From the NCBI GenBank assembly GCA_964619935.1, contig CAZUGO010000059.1, forward strand, positions 1 through 64,000: a DNA stretch of 64,000 nt, in the 5' to 3' direction. Of the stretch, positions 35,416-44,211 are shown in pieces (the first letter of the stretch is position 1; every line of letters begins with the position of its first letter). A program made the position numbers and the translations under genes. This DNA comes from CAZUGO01 sp964619935 (GTDB lineage Bacteria; Planctomycetota; Phycisphaerae; UBA1845; CAIVHJ01). Under the pieces are notes generated by a model that searched no databases, was not told the DNA's origin, and saw nothing but the letters and a program-made list of their open reading frames with translations.

Positions 35416-36219
35416 GTGAACACACCCAAACGCGAGCGTATTCAGAAGGTTCTGGCGGCCGCCGGCTATGGTTCGCGGCGGGCTTGTGAGGACCTGGTCC
35501 GCGAAGGCCGCGTGCAGCTCAACGGCACGGTTGTCGACGCCCTGCCGGTGCTGGTGGATCCGCAAGTCGACCGCCTGCACGTCGATCATCGTCCCTGCCG
35601 CTCGGCGAAGCGGGTCTATTTCTTGTTGCACAAGCCCAAGGGCGTGGTCTGTACCAATCGTGATCCGGCCGGGCGGGTGCGGGCCGCGGACTTGCTGCGC
35701 GGCGTTCGCGAGCAGGTCTACCCGGTCGGGCGGCTGGACATGAACAGCACCGGCCTGCTGCTCATGACCAACGACGGGGCCCTGGCCGAGCGGTTGACCC
35801 ATCCGCGCTACGGCATCGAGAAGACCTACGCCGCCACCGTGGCCGGGCGCGTCGGCACCGAAGAGCTGCAGCGCCTGCGGCAGGGTATCTACCTGTCGGA
35901 AGGCAAGACCAAACCGGCGGGAATCACGGTGGTGCATCGCGGTCGGGACCAGACTCAGCTTGAGATCAAACTGCGCGAAGGCCGCAATCGGCAGATCCGC
36001 CGCATGCTGGCCCGTCTGGGGCACCGCGTGCTGAACCTGAAGCGGACGCACATCGGCCGGCTGTCCGTCCGCGGGCTCGGACCGGGAAACTTTCGACCCT
36101 TGCACTCGACAGAGATTCGGATGTTGCATAAAGTAAGCAACGCTGCCGAGCCGGGTGCTCACCTGGAGTCGGCTATGGCGGGCCGCGAGCAAGTCCGGAG
36201 GCGCTCCCGCCGTTCCTGA
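35416..36219 (+). CDS. RsuA/RluB-family pseudouridine synthase
   Basis: 267 residues. An N-terminal S4 domain (RIQKVLAAAGYGSRRACEDLVREGRVQLNG) precedes the catalytic domain: LLHKPKGVVCTNRDPAGR, then the active-site motif VGRLDMNSTGLLLMTNDG with the catalytic Asp in GRLD, and REGRNRQIRRMLARLGHRVLNLKRTHIG. Such enzymes isomerise a specific uridine in rRNA; RluB (23S) is most likely from the overall pattern but not proven. The start is GTG 35416; GTG 35365 would add 17 residues. The last 35 residues are basic and variable. Confidence 0.92.
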   Translation: MNTPKRERIQKVLAAAGYGSRRACEDLVREGRVQLNGTVVDALPVLVDPQVDRLHVDHRPCRSAKRVYFLLHKPKGVVCTNRDPAGRVRAADLLRGVREQVYPVGRLDMNSTGLLLMTNDGALAERLTHPRYGIEKTYAATVAGRVGTEELQRLRQGIYLSEGKTKPAGITVVHRGRDQTQLEIKLREGRNRQIRRMLARLGHRVLNLKRTHIGRLSVRGLGPGNFRPLHSTEIRMLHKVSNAAEPGAHLESAMAGREQVRRRSRRS

Positions 36220-36303
36220 TGATCCGCCGCGCGACCTGCGGGTCGCCGGCTCTCGGCCGTGACCGGCGCAGCGGATCGACCGACGACTCAAGGAATATCA
36301 TCG

Positions 36304-37137
36304 ATGGCACGGACGCTTGGCTTCGGCGCATCCCGGCTACGGCGATGGGCATATCGGCTGCTGCTGATGGCGTCGTTCTGGATCCTGCTGGCCGGGTTGA
36401 ACCTGGCGTACCTCGACGTCATGGAAGGCAAGGGCGAACGAGCGGCCGGGGCCTTGGCGCTGTGCATCAGTGCCATGGTCCTGGCGGTCAGCGCTATCCT
36501 CGGGCAGCGGCTCATGCGCCGCCATCACGAGCACGCTTTTCGCGTGACCCGCCTGGAAGACGTCGCCAACAAGCTGGCCCGCGTGGTGTTGTCCCTGGCC
36601 GACGGCGTGGCGTCGCAAGCCGGTTCACCCGATCCTGCGCAAGCCGCCGGCGATTCCCGCCGGGTGGCGGCGGTCGCGACGCCCGCTGCGGTTGGACCAC
36701 CCGCCTGGCAGCGGGTCCTGGAACTCGGGATCGAGGTCATCTGCACCCGCGACCCGTGTCGCGACGGCACCGAGTTGGCGACCCTGCTGGCCGCCTATCG
36801 CCGCTTGATCGATACCCTGCGGCAGGTGGGGCAAGATCCCCTGGCTGCCCGGGTCGAGGCGCACCTGGGCGCGTATCGCAAGCAGTTGCGCGGTCGCTTG
36901 CGGGCGCAGTTTGCCGACGCCGTGCGCGACCGGCATTGGGATCAAGCCCTACGCTGCGGCGGAATGATTCGAGCGGCCTTTCCGGATGGCCCGCTGGCCG
37001 AGGAGTTCGGTGAGTTGGAGCCGCGGTTGTTGGAATTGTCACGCGAGGCAGACGCTCCCCTGCCGTCAGCAGACGAGCCGGGCGGCGAACCGCCGGCCCG
37101 GCTGCGGGTGGCCACGGCGGATACGGCGGCGGCCTGA
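36304..37137 (+). CDS. Hypothetical membrane protein
   Basis: 277 residues. Two transmembrane helices near the N-terminus (about 17-40 and 50-72) are followed by a cytoplasmic helical region of about 200 residues containing WQRVLELGIEVICTR and an FADAVRDRHWDQALRCGGMIRAAFPDGPLAEEF repeat-like helix pair resembling a TPR. A Pro/Glu-rich tail ends it. I do not recognise the family. ATG 36304 has AAGGA 9 nt upstream. Its stop directly abuts the stop of convergent pyrD. Confidence 0.7.
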   Translation: MARTLGFGASRLRRWAYRLLLMASFWILLAGLNLAYLDVMEGKGERAAGALALCISAMVLAVSAILGQRLMRRHHEHAFRVTRLEDVANKLARVVLSLADGVASQAGSPDPAQAAGDSRRVAAVATPAAVGPPAWQRVLELGIEVICTRDPCRDGTELATLLAAYRRLIDTLRQVGQDPLAARVEAHLGAYRKQLRGRLRAQFADAVRDRHWDQALRCGGMIRAAFPDGPLAEEFGELEPRLLELSREADAPLPSADEPGGEPPARLRVATADTAAA

Positions 37138-38127
37138 TTACGGGGCCGCGTGCAGCCGCACCCGGCCGACCAACGCCCGGTATGACTGCAGCCCGTGGCG
37201 GGCGAGGTATTCGCGGAGGGCGCCGGAAATCTTCACCGGTGCGTCGGGATCGCGAAACAGGACCGTTCCCAGGGCCACCGCGGTGGCCCCGGCAAGACTG
37301 AACTCGACGGCGTCCTGCCAGGTGCGAATGCCGCCCATCCCGATGATCGGAATGCCGCGGCGGGCCGCCACCTGCTGATAGACCTGGTGGACCTGATACA
37401 CTGCCAGCGGTTTGATGCACGGTCCGCTGAGTCCACCCGAGTTGTTGGCCAGCAGCGGTCGCCAGGTCTCGGTGTGAATGGCCATACCCTGGTAGGTGTT
37501 GACCATGGACAGCACTTGGGCCCCGCCGTCGATGGCGGCTTCGGCCAGGGCGGCGATATCGGTGACATTCGGGGTCAGCTTGACAATCAGGATCGAATGC
37601 CGCAGCTCCTGGCGAACGGCATCGACCAGGGCGCGGAGCCGTTCCGGTTGCGTGCCGAACTGCAGCCCGTCGGCAACGTTGGGGCACGACACGTTGAGTT
37701 CAAAGCCCGAAATCTCCTCAAAGGGATCCAATCGGCGGCAGACCGTCACGTAATCGGCGATGCTGTGCCCGGCGACATTGACCAGGATCGGGGCCCGGAC
37801 CCGCGGCAACTGTGGGATTTTTTCGGTGACAAACCGCTCCAGGCCGACGTTGGCCAGACCGATGGCATTCAACATCCCGGCCGCGGTCTCCACAATGCGT
37901 TCGGGCGGATTGCCCTTGCGTTCGAGCGGGGTGATGCTCTTGGTGATCAACGCGCCCAGTCGAGACAGGTCGGTGTAAGGCCCGTATTCCAGGGCGTAGC
38001 CGCAGGTGCCCGAAGCGGTCAGCAACGGGTTGCTCAGGCGCAGACCCGCCAAGTCCACCGACAGGTCCACAGCGACCGGGTTCGGTGCTGGCGGGTTGTG
38101 TTGTGGATCACCCGGGACGAGGGTCAT
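37138..38127 (-). CDS. pyrD: Dihydroorotate dehydrogenase, class 1B type
   Basis: 329 residues, FMN TIM barrel that oxidises dihydroorotate in pyrimidine synthesis. Motifs: LSNPLLTASGTCGYALEY, GALITKSITPLERKGNPP, NAIGLANVGL, FELNVSCPNV with the class 1 catalytic cysteine, IVKLTPNVTDI, NTYQGMAIH, GGLSGPCIKPLA and IPIIGMGGI. The sequence matches the cytoplasmic PyrDB type, which normally pairs with the electron-transfer subunit PyrK; no pyrK is next to it. ATG 38127 is the first start before the family N-terminus. Confidence 0.95.
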   Translation of the reverse strand: MTLVPGDPQHNPPAPNPVAVDLSVDLAGLRLSNPLLTASGTCGYALEYGPYTDLSRLGALITKSITPLERKGNPPERIVETAAGMLNAIGLANVGLERFVTEKIPQLPRVRAPILVNVAGHSIADYVTVCRRLDPFEEISGFELNVSCPNVADGLQFGTQPERLRALVDAVRQELRHSILIVKLTPNVTDIAALAEAAIDGGAQVLSMVNTYQGMAIHTETWRPLLANNSGGLSGPCIKPLAVYQVHQVYQQVAARRGIPIIGMGGIRTWQDAVEFSLAGATAVALGTVLFRDPDAPVKISGALREYLARHGLQSYRALVGRVRLHAAP

Positions 38128-38229
38128 GATGGGGGCAGCATATCAGGTCCGCCGAGCCGAAGGAAACCAGCGGTGGTTTGTCTTTCGTGGCATCGCCGCG
38201 TAAGATGACTCCGGAATGCGACGCGTCCT

Positions 38230-38748
38230 ATGTCGGATAACCACGCCATCATCGCCGTGTTTCCTGGTGCGTTTGATCCCGTGACCTGTGGTCATGTGGA
38301 CATCATCAAGCGTGCGTGCAAGCTGTTTGATCGATTGATCGTCGGTGTCGGCCAGAATCCCGAGAAACAGGAGTTGTTTTCGTCGCACGAGCGCGTGGAG
38401 ATGATCGGGGACGAGTTGCAGTCCCTGGCCAACGTCGAGGTCATGTCGTACACTGGTTTGACCATGGACTTTGTGCGTTCCGTGGGGGCCCGGGTCATCC
38501 TGCGAGGCATCCGAGATGTGGTGGACTTGCGCAGCGAACTGCAGGCCGCCAATACCAATCTCCTTGTCGGTGATGTGGAAACTGTGTTCCTGATGACCAG
38601 CGACCAGCATGCGTTGACCTCCAGCACCCTGATCAAGCAGATCATCGAGCTGGGCGGGCACGATACTGGGCGTCTGACCCGACTGGTGCCGTCGGCCGTC
38701 CTGAAGCGCCTGCTGCACAAGTTTCCGCCACCGCAGAACTCGAATTAA
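38230..38748 (+). CDS. coaD: Phosphopantetheine adenylyltransferase
   Basis: 172 residues, full length. CoaD transfers AMP from ATP to 4'-phosphopantetheine in CoA synthesis. The nucleotidyltransferase signature PGAFDPVTCGHVDIIKRA contains the T/HxGH motif, followed by IVGVGQNPEKQELFS, RVILRGIRDVVDLRSE (RGxRD) and FLMTSDQHALTSSTLIKQI. ATG 38230 is the only start before the signature. It lies 162 bp upstream of rho, possibly in the same transcript. Confidence 0.97.
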   Translation: MSDNHAIIAVFPGAFDPVTCGHVDIIKRACKLFDRLIVGVGQNPEKQELFSSHERVEMIGDELQSLANVEVMSYTGLTMDFVRSVGARVILRGIRDVVDLRSELQAANTNLLVGDVETVFLMTSDQHALTSSTLIKQIIELGGHDTGRLTRLVPSAVLKRLLHKFPPPQNSN

Positions 38749-38909
38749 GGCACTGGTGTCCGGCGCGGGGCGGCGTCCCGCCGGTCGCGGTCGAAGCTGC
38801 GGCGTCGCGTCGCGGCAAACCCCGGAGCCGCCCAATCCGCTCGGGCCTCGGTCATGCGTAGCCCTGGCTCCGCCAACGGTGCGGCTGGCGCGCCGAGAAA
38901 GCGTATTCA

Positions 38910-40028
38910 ATGGCTGAAACGATTACCGGAACCTTCGAACCGCAAGCACGCGCCGGCGGGCATTTGCGGGTTGCGGACACCAACTATCGGGCACACCGCG
39001 ACGACGTGTTCATCTCGCCGGAGCAGCAGCGCAAGCTGCATCTGCGGGGCGGTGAAACCGTGGTCTGCTCGGCGCGCAAGGGAAAACGCGGCAAGCAGGT
39101 CCAGTTGGGTGAGGTCCAGAGCATCAATGGCCGCTCGGTTGCCGACTTCGGTGAACTGCGCCCCTTTGAAGATCTGGTGGCCATCGATCCTGATCGGCCG
39201 GTGCGTTTTGAAACGCCCGGCGGGCCCCTGTCCATGCGGGTGGTGGACTTGATGACACCCATCGGGTTCGGCCAGCGCGGCCTGATCGTGGCGCCCCCGC
39301 GCACCGGCAAGACCGTCCTGTTGCAGCAGATCGCCCACGGCGTGGCCCAGAACCACCCCGGCATGTACATGATCATGCTCCTGATCGACGAACGTCCCGA
39401 AGAAGTCACCGAGATGCGGCGCTCGGTCCACGGCGAGGTGATCTACAGCAGCAACGACCAGGACGTGGCCAGCCATGTCCGCATTGCCCGGTTGATCATC
39501 GAGAAAGCCAAGCGGCACGCGGAGTGCGGCGAGGATGTGCTGGTGCTGCTGGATTCATTGACCCGGGTGGGGCGGGCCTTTAACGCGGCGACTCGCGGTC
39601 GCGGGCGGATCATGTCCGGCGGCCTGGACGTCGCGGCGCTGATCGAACCCAAGTCCATTTTCGGGGCGGCCCGCAACATCGAGCACGGCGGGTCGCTGAC
39701 CATCATCGCCACGGCGCTGATCGATACGGGCAGCCGCATGGACGAGGTCATTTTCAACGAGTTCAAGGGCACCGGCAACATGGAGATCATGCTGTCGCGA
39801 CAACTCGCCAACATGCGGGTCTGGCCCGCCATCGATCTGAACGCCTCGGGTACCCGCAAGGAGGAGCGCCTGCTGAGCCCCGAAGCCCTGAGCGTTTCGC
39901 ATCGCCTCCGCCGGGCGCTGCTGGACAAGGACCCACGCCAGGGCATGGAGATGCTGCTCGAGAAATTGGGCCGCTTCCCGACGAACGAGGAATTTACCCG
40001 CAAGTTCGATCAAGTGTCGATGCGCTGA
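38910..40028 (+). CDS. rho: Transcription termination factor Rho (short form)
   Basis: 372 residues. Rho is a hexameric RNA helicase that terminates transcription. The RNA-binding cold-shock-like domain starts almost at once (GGHLRVAD...DDVFISPEQQRKLHLRGGE), followed by FETPGGPLSMRVVDLMTPIGFGQRG, Walker A APPRTGKT (about 128-135), the MLLIDERPEEVTEM segment, Walker B VLVLLDSLTR, the Q-loop region and the R-loop LIEPKSIFGAARNIEHGGSLT. Compared with the E. coli protein it lacks the first helical N-terminal subdomain and has no planctomycete-type inserted extension. ATG 38910 has GAGAAAG about 9 nt upstream. Confidence 0.96.
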   Translation: MAETITGTFEPQARAGGHLRVADTNYRAHRDDVFISPEQQRKLHLRGGETVVCSARKGKRGKQVQLGEVQSINGRSVADFGELRPFEDLVAIDPDRPVRFETPGGPLSMRVVDLMTPIGFGQRGLIVAPPRTGKTVLLQQIAHGVAQNHPGMYMIMLLIDERPEEVTEMRRSVHGEVIYSSNDQDVASHVRIARLIIEKAKRHAECGEDVLVLLDSLTRVGRAFNAATRGRGRIMSGGLDVAALIEPKSIFGAARNIEHGGSLTIIATALIDTGSRMDEVIFNEFKGTGNMEIMLSRQLANMRVWPAIDLNASGTRKEERLLSPEALSVSHRLRRALLDKDPRQGMEMLLEKLGRFPTNEEFTRKFDQVSMR

Positions 40029-40111
40029 ACGGGTCGCGGGGTTCTGCGGCGTGAGGGTCGGGTTGCCGGGTGTGCCAGCGCCGGAGGGTCCATCACCCAC
40101 CGCGGCTTGGT

Positions 40112-40900
40112 CTAGCCGGCGCGCTGGGCCAGGTGGAGGCAGTTCTCCATCGCGACCAGATCGCCCAGGTTCCCAGAGGACTTCAGAATGGCCAGGACTT
40201 GGTCGCGGTCGACCTGTCTGCGGATGTCGGCCTGCCCCAGGATCCGGGTCAATTCGTCCAGGATGGCGTCGCGTACCTGCGATTTGACGGACAGCCGGGC
40301 TTGGACCGCGGGATCGCACAGATGGTCGACGCCGCGGCGCACCCAGCTGACGTTCGCCGAGGCATCAAGTTGATCCAGGATGCCGCAGACCAACCCGGGC
40401 GCGATCTTCCGGTAGAGTTCCAGGGCTTTGTCGGGCTCCAGACGGTGGGTCAGAGTGGTCAGGATGCCGTCGGGCTCGGCCTGGAGAGTGGCGGTCGCCG
40501 CAGTCGCGGGCCGGCGGGCGGCCCCGGCCTGCTCCAATCGATCGAAGACGTTGCCGATGGCCAGCCGTCGCAGAGCGCGTTCCTGCGGGTTCGGAATGTG
40601 AGGCGCCACCAGGGCGTCAAACAATTTGAGATACTGGCATCGCCAGGAGCGCAGGATGATGGGATCGGGCGGTGGCACCTTGCCGCGTTCGATCACCAGG
40701 GTCATCAAGGTCAGATTGCACAGCACCTGCGCGTAATGAATCTCGTCGAAACGGTCCGCCGGTTCCGCATCATCCCACGCCACCGTGGAGCGCACGACCT
40801 CAATCAGCCAGTCCATCACGATACTCTCCGCCCGCTGGGGAATTGCCCTTCCGATCCCCCCGCGACCTTCCGTGGTCGACGTCTTCGATTCGGAAGTCAT
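40112..40900 (-). CDS. Hypothetical protein
   Basis: 262 residues, predicted cytoplasmic and all-helical after a Ser/Thr/Glu-rich start. No signal peptide, membrane helix or known motif is seen; segments such as MDWLIEVVRSTVAWDDAE, YAQVLCNLTLMTLVIERGKVPPP and LSVKSQVRDAILDELTRIL look like an ordinary globular helical protein. ATG 40900 is chosen over an in-frame start 51 bp upstream because GGAGGG is 5 nt before it. It is convergent with rho. Confidence 0.7.
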   Translation of the reverse strand: MTSESKTSTTEGRGGIGRAIPQRAESIVMDWLIEVVRSTVAWDDAEPADRFDEIHYAQVLCNLTLMTLVIERGKVPPPDPIILRSWRCQYLKLFDALVAPHIPNPQERALRRLAIGNVFDRLEQAGAARRPATAATATLQAEPDGILTTLTHRLEPDKALELYRKIAPGLVCGILDQLDASANVSWVRRGVDHLCDPAVQARLSVKSQVRDAILDELTRILGQADIRRQVDRDQVLAILKSSGNLGDLVAMENCLHLAQRAG

Positions 40901-41118
40901 AAGCCCTCCAGACTCCGTATCCAGCGTCTCCGATTCGCGCGCCAAAGTCAACCGGGCTGCGCGCGGGTCGTGCGAAAATTTCAGCGCTGGCGACCACGGC
41001 TCATCTGTTTTGGGCAGTCGTTATGAACGATTTTAACTGCCGGCTGGGTTAGGCATGCAAAAACGGTTTTGTGGATCTTGTTAGCCTGCATGCGGTCGTT
41101 GCAGCGCTCCTCGCCGAA

Positions 41119-42780
41119 TCAGAGACCGCGCAGCGCAGCAACGCCTTGCTCGAACACGATGTCGACTGGGATCCCGGCGTTGCCCAGGCGTTCGAGGTCG
41201 GCCTTGAGGGTGGGGCTCATCTGGCCTTGGCTGGCCATCATTTGGCTGATGCCGTCATAATCACCGTCACCTTGGAGCCTGAGGATCTTGCCGCACAGCA
41301 GCTCCATGGCCTGTTCCATGTTGTCAAACTGGACACGATAACGACCGCTGGCGGCGTCGCGGCTGAAGGCCTCGTGCTCCTTGAAGAAGTTGAACCGCAG
41401 CATGTTGGCCCGACCGTGGGCGCTGGAAGCCCCGAAGCGCACCGAGCGGAAGATCCCCGCCAGGAAGGTGACGTAGTGATCACGAATGTCTCCGGTGGTC
41501 ATTTCGCCCTTGCGGAAGAGCTCGCGGACCATGTACAGACCCAAGATGTCGGCCTTGCCTTCTTCGAGGGCGGCGGCCTGGTCCTTGAGGGCGTCGCGCA
41601 CCGTACCTTTTCCGGTGATGGTGTTCTTGATGCCGAGCCCGTGAGCGACTTCGTGGAACATGGTGTTGCCGAAGAAGGCGTCGAAGGTGATGTGCTGCTG
41701 CTGGGATGGGTCGATCAGCGCCTCGGCGATGGGCACCAGGATGTGATCGAACTTGGCCCGCATGGCGTTCTTGAGTTGCAGGCGGCGTGTTCCCTTCTGC
41801 AGTTGAACGACCTCGTCGTTGGGCAGATTGATGGCGATGGTCTTGGCGCCGGCGTTGCAGTCGCCCGCATAGTAGATGACGTCGTAGGCGTTGAGATCTG
41901 AATCGCTGCCCGGGCGCTCGTCTTTGTAGGCGGGGTCCACCGGCAGGCCCCGCTGCAAATCGGGCAACAGCGCCGCGTAACGGGAGAGCCGCCGGCTCCA
42001 GTCGACGTCCTTGACCAGGACGTAGGCTTCATGGGCGGCCTTGTACCCGAACAAAGCATCTTCGTAGGTCTCGATCGGCCCGATGACGATGTCCAGCAGG
42101 TTGCCTTTCATGTCCAGCCAGGCCATGTCGCTGGGACGGTAGTCGCTGGTCAGCAGGGCGTCGGCGCGCAGTTGCAGGTAGCGACGCAGGCCCGGATCGT
42201 CGGCCAGCGCCGCGGCGGCGCGCAGCTTGTCGGCCGCGATGCGGGTGGGCTCGGCGAAGAATTCATGGTACGGGATCGCCCGCAACCCGCCGGCGGGATC
42301 GCGGCGGACTACGGTGTACAGGCTCTTCAGGGCTTCGGCATCTTCAGGCTGGCGGAGCAGCGCGGCTTCGAAGGCGTCTCGGGTCAGGTCGGGCGGATAG
42401 AAGTTGGCGCCTGCCGGCTTCGGGCCAACGCCCGGAACAAAGGGCCGGTTGTCCCCCAGGCGGTCCCACGGCCCGTAGTTGATCTCGGCAAATCGGCGCC
42501 GCTGCCGATCGCGGATCGAGGACCACAGCACCTCCTTGTCGCCGTATGCTTCCTGCCAGAAAATCTCGTCCATCTGGCGGGCCGCTTCAATCAGCAACGG
42601 AATCATCTGGCGATCGCGCGGCGACAGCCGGGTCAGGTCGGCAGTCAGGCGAACCGTGGCATAGCGCTGAACCTGCTCGGACATGCTCAACTCCCCGTCG
42701 GAGTGGGTGGTGCGACAACCGCCGCCGCTCAGGATGGCCGCGACGGCAACAACGCATCCAAATGACCAGCGCCACATCAT
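41119..42780 (-). CDS. M49-type zinc peptidase (dipeptidyl peptidase III-like), exported
   Basis: 553 residues from ATG 42780 (GGAG 8 nt upstream). The N-terminus MMWRWSFGCVVAVAAILSGGGC is an export signal, possibly a lipobox. The peptidase part has MFHEVAHGLG with zinc histidines at about 376 and 380, and EEGKADILGLYMV near 404, supplying the second glutamate motif (EExxAD) seen in M49 enzymes and in the C-terminal domain of plant NUDT3-like proteins. A conserved KTIAINLPNDE...GTRRLQLKNAM segment precedes it. M49 members clip dipeptides from peptide N-termini. A much longer in-frame upstream extension has no homology and is rejected. Confidence 0.85.
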   Translation of the reverse strand: MMWRWSFGCVVAVAAILSGGGCRTTHSDGELSMSEQVQRYATVRLTADLTRLSPRDRQMIPLLIEAARQMDEIFWQEAYGDKEVLWSSIRDRQRRRFAEINYGPWDRLGDNRPFVPGVGPKPAGANFYPPDLTRDAFEAALLRQPEDAEALKSLYTVVRRDPAGGLRAIPYHEFFAEPTRIAADKLRAAAALADDPGLRRYLQLRADALLTSDYRPSDMAWLDMKGNLLDIVIGPIETYEDALFGYKAAHEAYVLVKDVDWSRRLSRYAALLPDLQRGLPVDPAYKDERPGSDSDLNAYDVIYYAGDCNAGAKTIAINLPNDEVVQLQKGTRRLQLKNAMRAKFDHILVPIAEALIDPSQQQHITFDAFFGNTMFHEVAHGLGIKNTITGKGTVRDALKDQAAALEEGKADILGLYMVRELFRKGEMTTGDIRDHYVTFLAGIFRSVRFGASSAHGRANMLRFNFFKEHEAFSRDAASGRYRVQFDNMEQAMELLCGKILRLQGDGDYDGISQMMASQGQMSPTLKADLERLGNAGIPVDIVFEQGVAALRGL

Positions 42781-42924
42781 CGAGGTCTCCTCATCTGGGG
42801 GCTTGCCGGCTGATTGTATGGACCGCACCGCGGAACGCAAGACTTGCGGGCCCGTCCCGGGCTTGACCCGATGGGTCCAGGTGCTAGGCTGGTCCGACCG
42901 CCGGTGGACAGGAGCCACCCGGCC

Positions 42925-44193
42925 ATGGAAGCGCACATGCAGCAACCTCAACCTCTGATTACCAACGATGCCGTCGTGCTCGGATTGCTGATGGGCATTC
43001 TGGGTTTGGTGTTCTGGGGCTCCAGCCGGCCGGCGGGCTTCTGGAAGCGCTTCTATGCGGTGATCCCGTCTTTGCTGGTCTGCTACTTTCTGCCCTCGCT
43101 GTTCGCCACGGCCGGAATCATCTCCGGGGAGACATCGAGTCTCTATTTTGTGGCCTCGCGCTATCTCCTGCCCACCAGCCTGGTGCTGCTGACGTTGAGC
43201 ATCGATCTCAAAGGCGTGCTGCAATTGGGCCCCAAAGCGCTGATCATGTTCCTGACCGGCACCTGCGGCGTGCTCATCGGCGGACCGCTGGCCATCTGGC
43301 TCACCGCCTGGGTCAGCCCGCAGACGGTGGGCGGGCGCGGTCCCGATGCCGTCTGGCGCGGTCTGACCACCGTCGCCGGCAGTTGGATTGGCGGAGGCGC
43401 CAACCAGACGGCCATGAAGGAGGTCTTTGAGGTCGGCGACCAACTGTTCTCGGCGCTGATTGCCGTCGACGTCATCCTGGCCAACGTCTGGATGGCCGTC
43501 CTGCTGTACGCCGCCGGCTCAGCGGGGCGGCTGGATGCCTGGAACGGCGCCGACTCAAGGGCCATTGAACGGCTCAAAGACAAGGTCGCGCGCTATCTGG
43601 AGGAGCGCTCGCGCATTCCCAAGCTGCCCGAAACCATGGTGTTGTTGGCGGTTGGGTTCGGCGTGACCGCGTTGGCTCACGCCGGTGCCGATGTTCTGGG
43701 ACCGTGGATCGCCGACCGGGCGCCACATCTGGAGCAATACAGCCTGACGAACAAGTTCTTCTGGTTGGTCGTGCTCGCCACCACCGGGGGACTGCTGCTG
43801 TCGGCGACGCCAGCACGGCAGTTGGAGGAGGTGGGCGCTTCGCGGATCGGTTCGGTGTTGATTTACGTGTTGGTGGCGTCGATCGGGATGAAGATGAACC
43901 TCGCGGCCATCTTCCATCATCCGGGGTTATTCGTGGTCGGAGCCATCTGGATTACCATTCATGCCGGGCTGCTGATCCTCGTGGCCCGGGTCATCAAGGC
44001 TCCGGTGTTCTTTCTGGCGGTCGGCAGCCAGGCCAACATCGGCGGGGCGGCGTCCGCTCCCATCGTGGCCTCGGCCTTTCATCCATCGCTGGCGCCGGTC
44101 GGCGTGCTGCTGGCTGTACTCGGCTATGCCCTGGGTACTTATGCCGCATGGGTTTGTGGGATCCTGATGCAGGCGGTCGCCCCCGTCACCTGA
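42925..44193 (+). CDS. DUF819-family membrane protein
   Basis: 422 residues with about eleven hydrophobic helices. The family's features are visible: ITNDAVVLGLLMGILGLVFW start, YFLPSLFATAGII, RYLLPTSLVLLTLSIDLKG, GGPLAIWL, AGSWIGGGANQTAMKEVFEV and, in the last third, VLIYVLVASIGMKMNLAAIF and VGSQANIGGAASAPIVASAFHPSLAPVGVLLAVLGYALGTY. The duplicated architecture suggests a secondary transporter; the substrate is unknown. ATG 42925 has AGGAG 10 nt upstream. It is divergent from the M49 gene and convergent with the redoxin gene. Confidence 0.9.
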   Translation: MEAHMQQPQPLITNDAVVLGLLMGILGLVFWGSSRPAGFWKRFYAVIPSLLVCYFLPSLFATAGIISGETSSLYFVASRYLLPTSLVLLTLSIDLKGVLQLGPKALIMFLTGTCGVLIGGPLAIWLTAWVSPQTVGGRGPDAVWRGLTTVAGSWIGGGANQTAMKEVFEVGDQLFSALIAVDVILANVWMAVLLYAAGSAGRLDAWNGADSRAIERLKDKVARYLEERSRIPKLPETMVLLAVGFGVTALAHAGADVLGPWIADRAPHLEQYSLTNKFFWLVVLATTGGLLLSATPARQLEEVGASRIGSVLIYVLVASIGMKMNLAAIFHHPGLFVVGAIWITIHAGLLILVARVIKAPVFFLAVGSQANIGGAASAPIVASAFHPSLAPVGVLLAVLGYALGTYAAWVCGILMQAVAPVT

Positions 44194-44211
44194 GCCGCCC
44201 GCACCCCGCCC

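Noticed and set aside
41119..43443. A 774-residue version of the M49 gene starting far upstream
   Set aside because: The first 221 residues overlap the start of the divergent DUF819 gene, have no homology and precede a clear signal peptide with a ribosome-binding site at 42780.
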